Below are positions 7,287 to 14,982 of a stretch of 33,947 bases of DNA, in pieces (within the stretch, counting starts at the first letter, position 1; every line of letters begins with the position of its first letter). A program made the translations under genes and the position numbers. The notes under the pieces were generated by a model. The model was given only the letters and a program-made list of their open reading frames with translations, was not told the DNA's origin and did no database searches. This DNA comes from Candidatus Woesearchaeota archaeon (GTDB taxonomy: Archaea > Nanobdellota > Nanobdellia > Woesearchaeales > GW2011-AR4), in contig JACPMU010000044.1 in the NCBI GenBank assembly GCA_016185865.1, forward strand, positions 1-33,947, written 5' to 3'.

Positions 7287-10200
7287 ATGGATTCAAAAGA
7301 AGACGAAGAGATATCTATTGACTTTGGCAAGATTAAAAAATTCTTCAAGAGCGATAAGAAAGAAGAAGACAAGAGTGTAGATGAAACTTCTGCAAAAACA
7401 GAGAAGGAAGATGATGAAATATCTATCGACTTTGGAAAAATAAAAAATTTCTTCAAGAGCGATAAGAAAGAGGAGAAAACGGAAGAAGAAGCTGAAAAAA
7501 AGGAAGATGACGAGATATCTATAGACTTTGGCAAGATTAAAAAATTTTTAAAATCCGGTGAAAAGGAAGCTGGAAATGCAGATGGTGATATAACAATAGA
7601 ATGGGGCAAAATTGGTGATTTCTTCAAAAAATACGGCGTTGTTTTCATTGCATTGATTCCTATAATCCTTTCAATCTACGTCAGAATGCAGGCCGGATTA
7701 CTGCCCATAACTGATGACTGGGCTGCAAACAGCGTGATAAATGGAATTAAATCTCAAATAAGGTCTTCGATTGACCAGCAATATCCCAATCTGCCTGATG
7801 CAAACAAAAATGCCCTTGTTGATACCGAGTTGCAGAAGATTTTAACCCAAAACAAAGCGCAAATTGATCAGCAGATAAAAGCCACCTCGCAGTACTTTAA
7901 ATCATTTTATCAAGACGAAAACGGAAAGAACTACATGCCGGACATTGATCCTTATTACTGGCTCAGGTATGCAGAAAATATTGTTGAGCATGGGCATCCT
8001 GGCGATGTATTAAAGGACGGAAGACCCTTTGATAACTACCAATTGGCTCCTATGGGCAGGTTTGTAGTGCCTGATATGTTTCATTCGTATTCATGGGCTT
8101 ATTTTCACAAATTTTTGCGTTTTATTATGCCTGACTTAACATTAATACATTCTGGGTTTTATCTCACTATTTTTATTTCAGCATTATGTGTTTTGCTAGT
8201 ATTCCTGATTGCAAGAAAAATTGCCGGCAATATCGGAGGATTTTTTGCGGGATTAATAATGGCTGTAAATGGCGCATTCTTATCAAGGTCATTGCACCCG
8301 GACAATGATATATGGGTCATCTTCTTTCCTTTGCTGATTACTTGGTTATTTTTAGTCATCATAGATATTAATAACATCATAAAAATAATATTTTTTACTG
8401 TACTTGCTGGATTTTTTACCGGATTATATACTCGCGCTTGGGCTGGCTGGTGGCATATATTTAACTTTTTATTAGTAACCATGCTGATTGAATTAATGTA
8501 TTTAGCATCAATTAATTTTACCATCAAAAAGGATTTAAGATTTATCTTTTCCAATTTAACTATCAGAAATCTTATCATTATCTTTGTGGTTTATTTCCTA
8601 TCAACAGCTATTTTCATAACTATATTTTCAGCTTGGCATATATTTATAGGCGGCTTCCTTGGACCATTAAGCTTTCCCTCAATTAAATCGCCCGTAGAGT
8701 CGTCATTATGGCCAAATGTGCTTACAACCGTTGCTGAATTAAATGAAGGTTCAATCAACAATATTATAAACTCTGTAGGAGGCCCATTTCTTTTTTTCAT
8801 AAGCCTGCTGGGTCTGATTCTGGCAATATCCAGAAGAGAAGGGCTAAAGAAATTTGATTTTTTTTATATAACTGGCACGTTCATTTTTTATGGTGCGTAC
8901 TTTTTATTTAGAAGGGTCGGATTTGACATATCTGTTTTTGGTTTGTTGATTTGGATAATGCTCCCGATTTTTATAAGAATTGGCATTTCAGTCTACAAAA
9001 AAGATTCGTCCTACGATTTCAAGCTTTCTATACTATTGTCTTTGTGGACTGCATCAACTATTTTTGCCGGAATTAAAGGCATTCGATTCACCTTATTGCT
9101 GGCCCCTGCATTTAGCGTAGCGTTTGGAGTTGCCCTTGGAAAAATCTATGTTTATTTATCAAGTGTGTTGAACAAAGAGCTCAAAATTCATAAAATTATA
9201 AGCAGTGTCATTTTGATTGCGTTACTGCTTTTGATGTACGCTAATCCTATCAGGGGCGCTGTCAGCAGTGCCGGAGCTGACATACCTATCATCAATGACG
9301 CATGGTATAGCGCCTTAGCTGCGATAAAACAAAACTCCAGCGAGAATGCAATCATTACTTCCTGGTGGGATTTTGGTCATCACTTCAAGGCTTTAGCCAA
9401 TAGACGAGTGACCTTTGATGGAACTACTCAAACTTCTGCAGCTGCCCACTGGGTTGGAAGATTGTTAATGACCAGTAACGAATCAGAGGCCATAGCTATT
9501 TTAAGGATGCTAGACTGTGGAAGTAACAACGCTTTTAGCGCTTTAGACGATGTAAATAAGGATACTCATTTATCATTGAGAATATTAAACCAAATTATGT
9601 TACTGGATAATAGAGATGCAGAAAAAAAGTTAAAAGCTCTCAAGTTTAATGAAGAGCAAATTGAAAAAATTCTTTCTTTCACGCACTGCGAGCCGCCGGA
9701 AGCTTATTTCATAGCCTCAGAAGATATGATCGGAAAGAGCGGCGTGTGGAGCCATTTTGGCAGCTGGAATTTTGAAAGGGCTGACATATGGCAAATTGCC
9801 AGAAAAATGACTAAAGATGACGCAATAGATTATATGGCAAAAAAATTCAACTATACAAAAGAAAGGGCTGAAAACACTTATTTTGAGGTACAGGCAATAT
9901 CGAGCGACAGCGAGGCCAATTCATGGGTTGCTCCATGGCCGGGTTATGGAGGCACTACCAGCTGCAGCAAAAATGCCCAAGAGGTTTATGTTTGCGGCAA
10001 CGGCCTTCAGGTAAATCTAAGCAACTACGATGTCTTTGGAATCGGCCAGCAAGGCATTGTAAGGCCCAAAGCAGCTGCATTCACAACCGAAGACGGTATT
10101 TTTAAGAAAGAATTTAATGGATCTTCTCTTGACTTTGGCGTAACTATCATCCCTAAAAATGAGAACGAGCTTGATGTAATTGTATCGAGCAAAGAATTAA

Positions 10201-10436
10201 CAGGAGGCATGTTTACGAGAATGTTTTACATGCAGGGGCATGGGCTCAGGTATTTCAAGCTGTTTAATAATCAGCGCGGATTAACAGGAACAAATATCTA
10301 TGTTTACAAAGTGGACTGGCAAGGCAAAAATCCGGCTATTGTTGATGATTATGTGAATATCCTGAAAGGCCCGGCCAAGGAAGAAGATGCGGCTGAAATC
10401 ATAAACCAGACACAAAACGATACAAATAGTTCCTAA
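7287..10436 (+). CDS. aglB: Dolichyl-phosphooligosaccharide--protein glycotransferase AglB (STT3 family)
   Basis: The protein has 1049 residues. It transfers a lipid-linked oligosaccharide to Asn in N-X-S/T sequons on the outer face of the membrane. Residues 1-115 are a charged cytosolic extension with four copies of a DEISIDFGKIKKFFKS-like unit. The membrane domain (about 118-660) contains the first metal-binding loop PDIDPYYWLRYAE and HPDND for the second. The catalytic-recognition motif WWDFG is at 693-697, followed by the family's DMIGKSGVWSHFGSW stretch (DK/MI-motif region) in the C-terminal globular domain. Archaeal AglB proteins are usually 800-1000 residues, so the extension explains the extra length. 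The gene starts an apparent operon with a GT2 (stop and start adjacent) and a DUF2304 protein. The window carries an exceptionally sequon-rich potential substrate. Confidence 0.95.
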   Translation: MDSKEDEEISIDFGKIKKFFKSDKKEEDKSVDETSAKTEKEDDEISIDFGKIKNFFKSDKKEEKTEEEAEKKEDDEISIDFGKIKKFLKSGEKEAGNADGDITIEWGKIGDFFKKYGVVFIALIPIILSIYVRMQAGLLPITDDWAANSVINGIKSQIRSSIDQQYPNLPDANKNALVDTELQKILTQNKAQIDQQIKATSQYFKSFYQDENGKNYMPDIDPYYWLRYAENIVEHGHPGDVLKDGRPFDNYQLAPMGRFVVPDMFHSYSWAYFHKFLRFIMPDLTLIHSGFYLTIFISALCVLLVFLIARKIAGNIGGFFAGLIMAVNGAFLSRSLHPDNDIWVIFFPLLITWLFLVIIDINNIIKIIFFTVLAGFFTGLYTRAWAGWWHIFNFLLVTMLIELMYLASINFTIKKDLRFIFSNLTIRNLIIIFVVYFLSTAIFITIFSAWHIFIGGFLGPLSFPSIKSPVESSLWPNVLTTVAELNEGSINNIINSVGGPFLFFISLLGLILAISRREGLKKFDFFYITGTFIFYGAYFLFRRVGFDISVFGLLIWIMLPIFIRIGISVYKKDSSYDFKLSILLSLWTASTIFAGIKGIRFTLLLAPAFSVAFGVALGKIYVYLSSVLNKELKIHKIISSVILIALLLLMYANPIRGAVSSAGADIPIINDAWYSALAAIKQNSSENAIITSWWDFGHHFKALANRRVTFDGTTQTSAAAHWVGRLLMTSNESEAIAILRMLDCGSNNAFSALDDVNKDTHLSLRILNQIMLLDNRDAEKKLKALKFNEEQIEKILSFTHCEPPEAYFIASEDMIGKSGVWSHFGSWNFERADIWQIARKMTKDDAIDYMAKKFNYTKERAENTYFEVQAISSDSEANSWVAPWPGYGGTTSCSKNAQEVYVCGNGLQVNLSNYDVFGIGQQGIVRPKAAAFTTEDGIFKKEFNGSSLDFGVTIIPKNENELDVIVSSKELTGGMFTRMFYMQGHGLRYFKLFNNQRGLTGTNIYVYKVDWQGKNPAIVDDYVNILKGPAKEEDAAEIINQTQNDTNSS
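7308..7631 (+). repeat. Four-copy peptide repeat in the N-terminal extension of AglB
   Basis: Core units lie at residues 8-22, 44-58, 76-90 and 101-115, each close to (D/E)EISIDFGKIKKFFKS. They are separated by Lys/Glu-rich linkers of decreasing length. The last unit (DITIEWGKIGDFFKK) runs directly into the first transmembrane helix. DNA copies 1 and 2 are nearly identical, which implies recent duplication. Confidence 0.85.
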
Positions 10437-11105
10437 ATGAAAATAAGCGATGTATGGGCTGTGATACCTGCCCGCAACGAGCAGAAGAATATTGCAGATG
10501 TAATAAAGAAGACGAAGAGATATGTAGGCAATGTTGTAATTGTTGATGACGGCAGCACCGACAGCACAAGAGAGTTTGCTGAAAAATCAGGCGCTATTGT
10601 GCTTGGGCATATAGTAAACCTTGGCAAGGGAGCAGCCCTGAAAACCGGATGTGATTATGCTTTCAAGAACGGCGCTAAATATGTAATTGTCCTGGATGCC
10701 GACTCCCAGCATAAGCCGGAAGACATACCGCGGTTTATCGGGAAACTGCAGAAATATGATATAGTTTTCAGCTATAGAAAAGCAAGCGGCAAAATGCCGA
10801 TAGTGCTTCGCTTCGGAAATTGGTTTATATCCAATGTTGTAAAGGTTTTGTATGGCATCGGGCTGAATGACACCCAATGCGGGTTCCGCGCTTTTTCAAA
10901 AGAAGCCTACAAGAAAATCAGGTGGAATGCATCGGATTATTCGATGGAATCTGAAATGATTTCAAGGGCAGGAAAGCAAAGCTTAAAATATGTGCAGATT
11001 CCCATCCAAACAATATACTCTGACAAGTACAAAGGCACTACGATATTAGATGGCATGAGAATAGTCACAAATATGTTTTGGTGGAAATTATTTAATAATA
11101 AGTAA
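10437..11105 (+). CDS. GT2 family glycosyltransferase (dolichol-phosphate-sugar synthase-like)
   Basis: The protein has 222 residues and is a compact GT-A fold enzyme. It shows VIPARNEQ at the N-terminus, the nucleotide-binding VDDGSTDST near residue 40, NLGKGAALKTG near 63-73 and the metal-binding DADSQH near 86. A late CGFRAFSKEAY motif is typical of the dolichol-phosphate mannose/glucose synthase-like group. No transmembrane helix follows, as in single-domain family members. Its ATG is immediately after the aglB stop, so the two are translationally linked. It probably charges a polyprenyl phosphate with a sugar or extends the lipid-linked glycan; the sugar cannot be told from sequence. The DUF2304 gene that follows 1 nt later is a common partner of such GT2 genes. 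Confidence 0.85.
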   Translation: MKISDVWAVIPARNEQKNIADVIKKTKRYVGNVVIVDDGSTDSTREFAEKSGAIVLGHIVNLGKGAALKTGCDYAFKNGAKYVIVLDADSQHKPEDIPRFIGKLQKYDIVFSYRKASGKMPIVLRFGNWFISNVVKVLYGIGLNDTQCGFRAFSKEAYKKIRWNASDYSMESEMISRAGKQSLKYVQIPIQTIYSDKYKGTTILDGMRIVTNMFWWKLFNNK

Positions 11106-11106
11106 A

Positions 11107-11439
11107 ATGGTACTGGGAATTCAGATAGCTGGAATTTTATTCGGATTGTTCATGATTTATTACTCCTTTCTGAACTACAAGAGGAAGGAATTCAGCTCAA
11201 AAGAAATATTCTTCTGGTCAGTAGTATGGATATTGTTTATTGCAATATCATTATTCCCGAATATCCTGGATCCGATAGTCAAAATAGGGGGGTTTTTAAG
11301 GGCTCTTGACTTGCTTATCATAAGCGGCTTTCTTTTCCTGATTGCAGCCATTTTCTATACGTATACTGTCACAAGAAAAGTGCAGAAAAAGCTTGAAACA
11401 GTAGTTCGGGACGTTGCAATGAGAAAGTACAGGAAATGA
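11107..11439 (+). CDS. DUF2304 family small membrane protein
   Basis: The protein has 110 residues, with hydrophobic segments at about 3-21, 34-51 and 66-86 and a basic cytosolic tail with coiled-coil character (RKVQKKLETVVRDVAMRKYRK). The arrangement FLNYKRKEFSSKEIFFWSVVW, shown here as a position guide near residues 21-40, and the Pro-Asn turn SLFPNI match DUF2304. Members of this family often sit beside GT2 dolichol-phosphate sugar synthases in archaea and bacteria. It is the last gene of the aglB-GT2 unit, one nt after the GT2 stop. A role as membrane anchor or partner for the soluble GT2 is inferred from this recurring pairing. Confidence 0.75.
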   Translation: MVLGIQIAGILFGLFMIYYSFLNYKRKEFSSKEIFFWSVVWILFIAISLFPNILDPIVKIGGFLRALDLLIISGFLFLIAAIFYTYTVTRKVQKKLETVVRDVAMRKYRK

Positions 11440-11464
11440 CGCTTTTCTGACAGTATTTAAACAA

Positions 11465-11475
11465 TATTTAAATAA
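11465..11475 (+). promoter_or_regulatory. TATA box for the GT9 gene
   Basis: TATTTAAATAA is centred 27 nt before ATG 11497. It supports that start over the in-frame TTG at 11482 and suggests a leaderless transcript. Confidence 0.5.
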
Positions 11476-11496
11476 TGTATATTGTTACTTCTGGCT

Positions 11497-12636
11497 ATGG
11501 TAGTTATAATTAAATTTATTGACAAATACGTAGGGAATTTTGTGTGTAATTTTCTTGGCTTGTTCAAGGGAAAGAGGAATGGCGACAAGCCGAAAATTGA
11601 TAAAATACTGATTGTGCAGCTTTGGGGCATAGGGGAGACAATTTTAACGCTGCCTGCCATTGAAGCCCTCAAAGCTAAATTCCCCCATGCAGAGATGGAT
11701 GTCTTGGCCACGCCAAGAAACAAGGATGTTTATTTTAACAATAAAAGCATGGATTCTATTATCCCAATAAAATTAAACCCGTTTTCCATTGCATTGTTTA
11801 TTCTGAAGAATATTAAAAAATATGATTTGGCCATAGACATGGAGGAGTATCTTAATATTTCAGCGGTAATTTCATTTTGTGTGGGCAAAAAAATTGTTGG
11901 GTATTCTCATGGCGCAAGGGCAAAATTGTATGACGTAAAAATAAGATATAATGACAGGCAGCATGCTGTACAGACATTTCTCGATTTAGTGAGGTCTCTG
12001 GGGATTGACTACAATTTTGAGAAATTGCCAAAACTGAATTTCTCCAGGAATGACAAGAATTTTGTTGATAAGTTTTTGAAGAATAATGGAATCAAACGCA
12101 ATGATTTTGCTGTCTGCGTTGCTCCAGGAGCTGCAGAGTCCGCAAAAGCAAGAATGTGGCCTTATAAAAGATATGCTGAATTGTGCGAGGAGCTGATTGC
12201 CAAAAACAATGCCAAGGTAATTTTTGTCGGCAATTCTGATGAAATTCAGCTGATTGAAAGCATACAAAAAAGTATTGAAAAAAAGGACAAAACAATAAAC
12301 ACGGCTGGAAAAATAACTCTTAACCAGCTGTTTTATTTGATAAGCAGGTGCAGGCTTTTCATCGGCAATGACGCAGGACCTATGCACATAGCAGCAGCCC
12401 AGAGCATTAAAACATTGGGATTATTTGGCCCCAATCTGCCGGTAAGGTTTGGGCCTTATGGAAAAGGCAATATTGGACTGTACAAAGGGTATAACTGCGA
12501 ATTCAGCCCGTGCATTAATGTCCATAAAGGCCAGGTTCCGGATTGTTTGTACCCAAAAAACAGCAATGATTACCAGAAATGCATGAAAAACATAAGCGTT
12601 GACGATGTGCTGAAGGAAATTGAGAAGATAACCTAG
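11497..12636 (+). CDS. GT9 family glycosyltransferase (ADP-heptose heptosyltransferase-like)
   Basis: The protein has about 379 residues. After a hydrophobic, membrane-associating N-terminus, the GT-B N-domain begins with ILIVQLWGIGETILTLPAI, matching the GT9 pattern (R..G.GD.....P). The C-domain carries VCVAPGAAES and the hallmark GNDAGPMHIAAA near residue 290, the ADP-heptose-binding region of WaaC/WaaF-type enzymes. A Cys-rich tail (CEFSPCINVHKGQVPDC) resembles that of bacterial heptosyltransferases. The family transfers heptose from ADP-heptose to LPS core. There is no LPS here, so the acceptor is presumably a lipid-linked or surface glycan. The complete ADP-heptose pathway lies 0.9 kb downstream, which strongly supports the donor. 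Its TAG stop overlaps the TAG stop of the convergent RHH gene. Confidence 0.85.
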   Translation: MVVIIKFIDKYVGNFVCNFLGLFKGKRNGDKPKIDKILIVQLWGIGETILTLPAIEALKAKFPHAEMDVLATPRNKDVYFNNKSMDSIIPIKLNPFSIALFILKNIKKYDLAIDMEEYLNISAVISFCVGKKIVGYSHGARAKLYDVKIRYNDRQHAVQTFLDLVRSLGIDYNFEKLPKLNFSRNDKNFVDKFLKNNGIKRNDFAVCVAPGAAESAKARMWPYKRYAELCEELIAKNNAKVIFVGNSDEIQLIESIQKSIEKKDKTINTAGKITLNQLFYLISRCRLFIGNDAGPMHIAAAQSIKTLGLFGPNLPVRFGPYGKGNIGLYKGYNCEFSPCINVHKGQVPDCLYPKNSNDYQKCMKNISVDDVLKEIEKIT

Positions 12637-13385
12637 GCGTTTACATGCAAATATTCCCCATAGGTGAAGAATCCAACCAATTGCTTCATCCTTGCCAGTT
12701 TTGGAAACAAATTTTTTTCCAATGACGCGGCTTCATCAAGCATCTCAAAAACTTCTGGGCTGAAAATGTAAATCCCTGCATTGACTATGTTTGTTGAATA
12801 ATGTTTTGGCTTTTCCTGGAAATCCACAATCAAATCACCATCTAGGATTGCTGTGCCGTAGCTGCTTGTTTTCTCTCTTGTCATCAGCCCCATTGTAGCA
12901 AGCTTTTCAGATTCCATGTGTTTTTTTATCATTTTTAACAGGTCAAAATTATTGTAAGTGTCGCCTGACATCACAACAAAGCTGTTATCCATTTTATCCT
13001 TTACAGCTTTTAATGCGTCTGCGTTTCCCTTTGCCTGCTTTTCAATAATTTCAACATTTATCTTGGCATCAGACATTTCATTGAGAAGCATATTTATATT
13101 TTTAGTATGCTGGGTTATGATATGTATTTTTTTGATGCCATGTTTTGAGAAAAAATCGATTTGGTGTCTGATTAACGATGCTCCTTTGATATATTTTAAT
13201 GCAAATGCCTGGTGCTCGCCCTTAAGCAGCAGTACAGCAGCATTGACTGATTGCTCCTGAAGCCCTTTTTTCAAAAAGTACTCTATTGCTTGCGACCTGC
13301 TTCTCATCACAGAGCCATCTACTTTAGAATCAACTAGCTTTAACAACGAGTTGTCAAGCGATATTGCTATTTTCGCTTTTATCAT
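12633..13385 (-). CDS. RHH DNA-binding domain fused to a degenerate sugar nucleotidyltransferase domain (copy 1)
   Basis: The protein has 250 residues. Residues 1-45 form a ribbon-helix-helix domain: a beta strand AKIAISLD, a first helix LLKLVDSKV and the hallmark MRSRSQAIEYFLKKGL. The remainder follows the nucleotidyltransferase fold of sugar-phosphate NTases: AAVLLLKGEH, then HGIKKIHIITQH, the FVVMSGDTYNN strand with one metal-site-like Asp, VDFQEKP and NAGIYIFSPEVF. The glycine-rich GGxGTRL loop is replaced by LKGEHQAF, and the usual second Asp near the end is missing, so catalysis is doubtful. It is transcribed divergently from the ADP-heptose operon across a region full of TATGA/TCATA palindromes. 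I infer an autoregulated, sugar-nucleotide-responsive repressor. An active bifunctional enzyme is the alternative. Confidence 0.8.
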   Translation of the reverse strand: MIKAKIAISLDNSLLKLVDSKVDGSVMRSRSQAIEYFLKKGLQEQSVNAAVLLLKGEHQAFALKYIKGASLIRHQIDFFSKHGIKKIHIITQHTKNINMLLNEMSDAKINVEIIEKQAKGNADALKAVKDKMDNSFVVMSGDTYNNFDLLKMIKKHMESEKLATMGLMTREKTSSYGTAILDGDLIVDFQEKPKHYSTNIVNAGIYIFSPEVFEMLDEAASLEKNLFPKLARMKQLVGFFTYGEYLHVNA

Positions 13386-13394
13386 AGGTATGAT
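13381..13394. promoter_or_regulatory. Small palindrome over the start of RHH-nucleotidyltransferase copy 1
   Basis: ATCATA-GG-TATGAT is a perfect inverted repeat (6-bp arms) overlapping the minus-strand ATG at 13383-13385. It shares the TATGA core with the larger operator at 13487 and could be an autoregulatory site. Confidence 0.4.
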
Positions 13395-13404
13395 AAAGTA
13401 GTAG

Positions 13405-13413
13405 AAAGTATGA
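13405..13413. promoter_or_regulatory. Isolated half-site identical to the heptose operator arm
   Basis: AAAGTATGA here is an exact copy of the left arm of the palindrome at 13487-13509. It lies between the RHH gene's TATA-like sequence (about 13414-13422) and its start codon, where a bound RHH dimer would interfere with transcription. Confidence 0.4.
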
Positions 13414-13464
13414 CTTTATATTGTTTTATATGATACAGAATATAATTTGGCTCCAGAACCGAAA

Positions 13465-13474
13465 GATTTAAATA
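13465..13474 (+). promoter_or_regulatory. TATA box of the heptose operon
   Basis: GATTTAAATA predicts a transcription start near 13496-13500, about 20 nt before ATG 13520. A GGTG ribosome-binding site lies 5 nt before that ATG. Confidence 0.5.
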
Positions 13475-13486
13475 CAAAAACAAGTT

Positions 13487-13509
13487 AAAGTATGAAATAT
13501 TCATACTTT
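13487..13509. promoter_or_regulatory. Palindromic operator over the predicted start of the heptose operon
   Basis: AAAGTATGA (13487-13495) and TCATACTTT (13501-13509) are perfect 9-bp inverted arms around AATAT. The site covers the transcription start predicted from the TATA box at 13465. Its arm is repeated exactly at 13405-13413, near the promoter of the divergent RHH gene, as expected for an RHH repressor that controls both directions. The binder is inferred. Confidence 0.65.
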
Positions 13510-13519
13510 TGGTGCAACC

Positions 13520-14086
13520 ATGCAAAATGAAATAAAATCGATGATTAATGAAAGCATTGAAACAAAAAGATTAGTGCAGGCTTTATCCCAAAAAATTGAG
13601 GAAGCTGCCAATTTAGTGGTTAAAGTATTAAAAAGCGGCAAGAAAATAATTCTGGCAGGCAACGGAGGCTCATCAACACAGGCATCCCATATTGCAGCAG
13701 AGTTCGCAGGAAGGTACAAGCTTGAAAGAAAGGCTCTTCCGGCACTAGCATTGACAACTGACATGGCTGCAATAACCGCGATAGGCAATGACTACGGGTT
13801 TGAGAATGTGTTTGAAAGGCAGCTGGAAGCATTGGCCAATGAAGGCGATGTGTTTATTGCATTGTCAACAAGCGGCAATTCAGAAAATCTGATTAAAGCG
13901 GCAGAAGCTGCAAAAAAGCTTGATGTTCACGTTATAGGACTTCTTGGAAAAGACGGCGGCAAATTAAGGAATGCCTCAGATCTTGAGATAATAGTTCCTT
14001 CTACCAACACCCCCAGAATACAGGAGGCCCATCTCATGATTTTGCACATAATATGCGAATTGGCTGAAAAGGAGCTGTTTGGTTAA
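13520..14086 (+). CDS. gmhA: Sedoheptulose-7-phosphate isomerase (GmhA)
   Basis: The protein has 188 residues, the normal GmhA length. It converts D-sedoheptulose 7-phosphate to D-glycero-D-manno-heptose 7-phosphate, the first step of ADP-heptose synthesis. The SIS-fold phosphate-binding loop is GNGGSSTQASHIAAEF near residues 50-65, whose His and Glu match the metal and catalytic positions of GmhA. IALSTSGNSENLIKAA gives the second phosphate contact and IQEAHLMILHIICE the late Gln/His pair. It is the first gene of a tightly packed five-gene operon, with a palindromic operator over its predicted transcription start. The closest alternative is another SIS isomerase such as a DiaA-like protein, but the operon content settles it. 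Confidence 0.93.
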   Translation: MQNEIKSMINESIETKRLVQALSQKIEEAANLVVKVLKSGKKIILAGNGGSSTQASHIAAEFAGRYKLERKALPALALTTDMAAITAIGNDYGFENVFERQLEALANEGDVFIALSTSGNSENLIKAAEAAKKLDVHVIGLLGKDGGKLRNASDLEIIVPSTNTPRIQEAHLMILHIICELAEKELFG

Positions 14087-14087
14087 A

Positions 14088-14981
14088 ATGCTGGACTTCA
14101 ATAAAATAAAAACTATCTCCATAAAACAGAGAAAAAATAAAGTTAAATTGAATGATTTAATCAGGCCTGAAAATTCCAAAGTTTTGATAAATACAAAAGA
14201 ATTTGATGAGCTGTCAAGTCATATAATTAATGCCTACAAAAGCAAGAAACAAATTATCCTGATGATGGGCGCCCATGTGATAAAGGTTGGAATGAGCCTT
14301 TTGATAATCGACCTTATGAAAAAAGGCATTATAAAGTATATTGCAATGAACGGCGCAGGCCCTATACATGATTTTGAGATTGCATTAATCGGAGAAACTT
14401 CTGAATATGTTGAAGATACAATTGAAGACGGGACATTTGGAATGATAGAAGAGACCGGCAGGATTTTGAATGAGGCAATCAAAGAAGGCGCTGAAAAGAA
14501 CTATGGATTGGGGTATTCTGTCGGAAAGAAAATAAGCGATTTAAACCTTCCAAACAAGGAATGCAGCATTTTATACAATGCTTACAAGCTAGGCACTCCA
14601 GCTACCGTGCATGTCGCAATCGGAACAGACATTATACACCAGCACCCGAGCTGCGACGGCGCTGCTGTTGGCAAAACAACATATCAAGATTTTAAAATTT
14701 TTGCAGAAAGCGTAAGCAAGCTTGAAGACGGAGTTGTATTAAACATAGGCTGCGCTGTAATACTGCCGGAAGTTTTTCTAAAAGCATTAACAATTGCAAG
14801 AAATCTTGGATTTAAGGTCGAGAAAATAACAGCAGCAAACCTTGACATGATCGATCATTACAGACCAAGGGAGAATGTTGTCCAGAGGCCGACTTCATTG
14901 GGAGGGAAAGGCTTTATAATCATTGAAAAGCACGAAAAGACAATTCCTACGCTGCACAGGGCACTAACGGAGGGGATTTGA
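14088..14981 (+). CDS. Deoxyhypusine-synthase-like protein in the heptose operon
   Basis: The protein has about 297 residues. The run ILMMGAHVIKVGMSLLIIDL, the following MNGAGPIHDFEIALIGETSE and the GCAVILPEVFLKAL segment resemble the Rossmann-like core of deoxyhypusine synthase (VTTAGG..., DGS..., GGG..KH...). The GKxxxY-type active-site Lys region of true deoxyhypusine synthase is not evident, and the archaeal enzyme has no reason to sit here. It lies between gmhA and the heptose kinase, so a sugar-related or NAD-dependent role is likely but unknown. The frame also opens at TTG 14079; ATG 14088 is chosen although GGAG at 14071 is nearer to TTG. I would call it deoxyhypusine-synthase-like, function unknown. 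Confidence 0.6.
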   Translation: MLDFNKIKTISIKQRKNKVKLNDLIRPENSKVLINTKEFDELSSHIINAYKSKKQIILMMGAHVIKVGMSLLIIDLMKKGIIKYIAMNGAGPIHDFEIALIGETSEYVEDTIEDGTFGMIEETGRILNEAIKEGAEKNYGLGYSVGKKISDLNLPNKECSILYNAYKLGTPATVHVAIGTDIIHQHPSCDGAAVGKTTYQDFKIFAESVSKLEDGVVLNIGCAVILPEVFLKALTIARNLGFKVEKITAANLDMIDHYRPRENVVQRPTSLGGKGFIIIEKHEKTIPTLHRALTEGI

Positions 14982-14982
14982 A

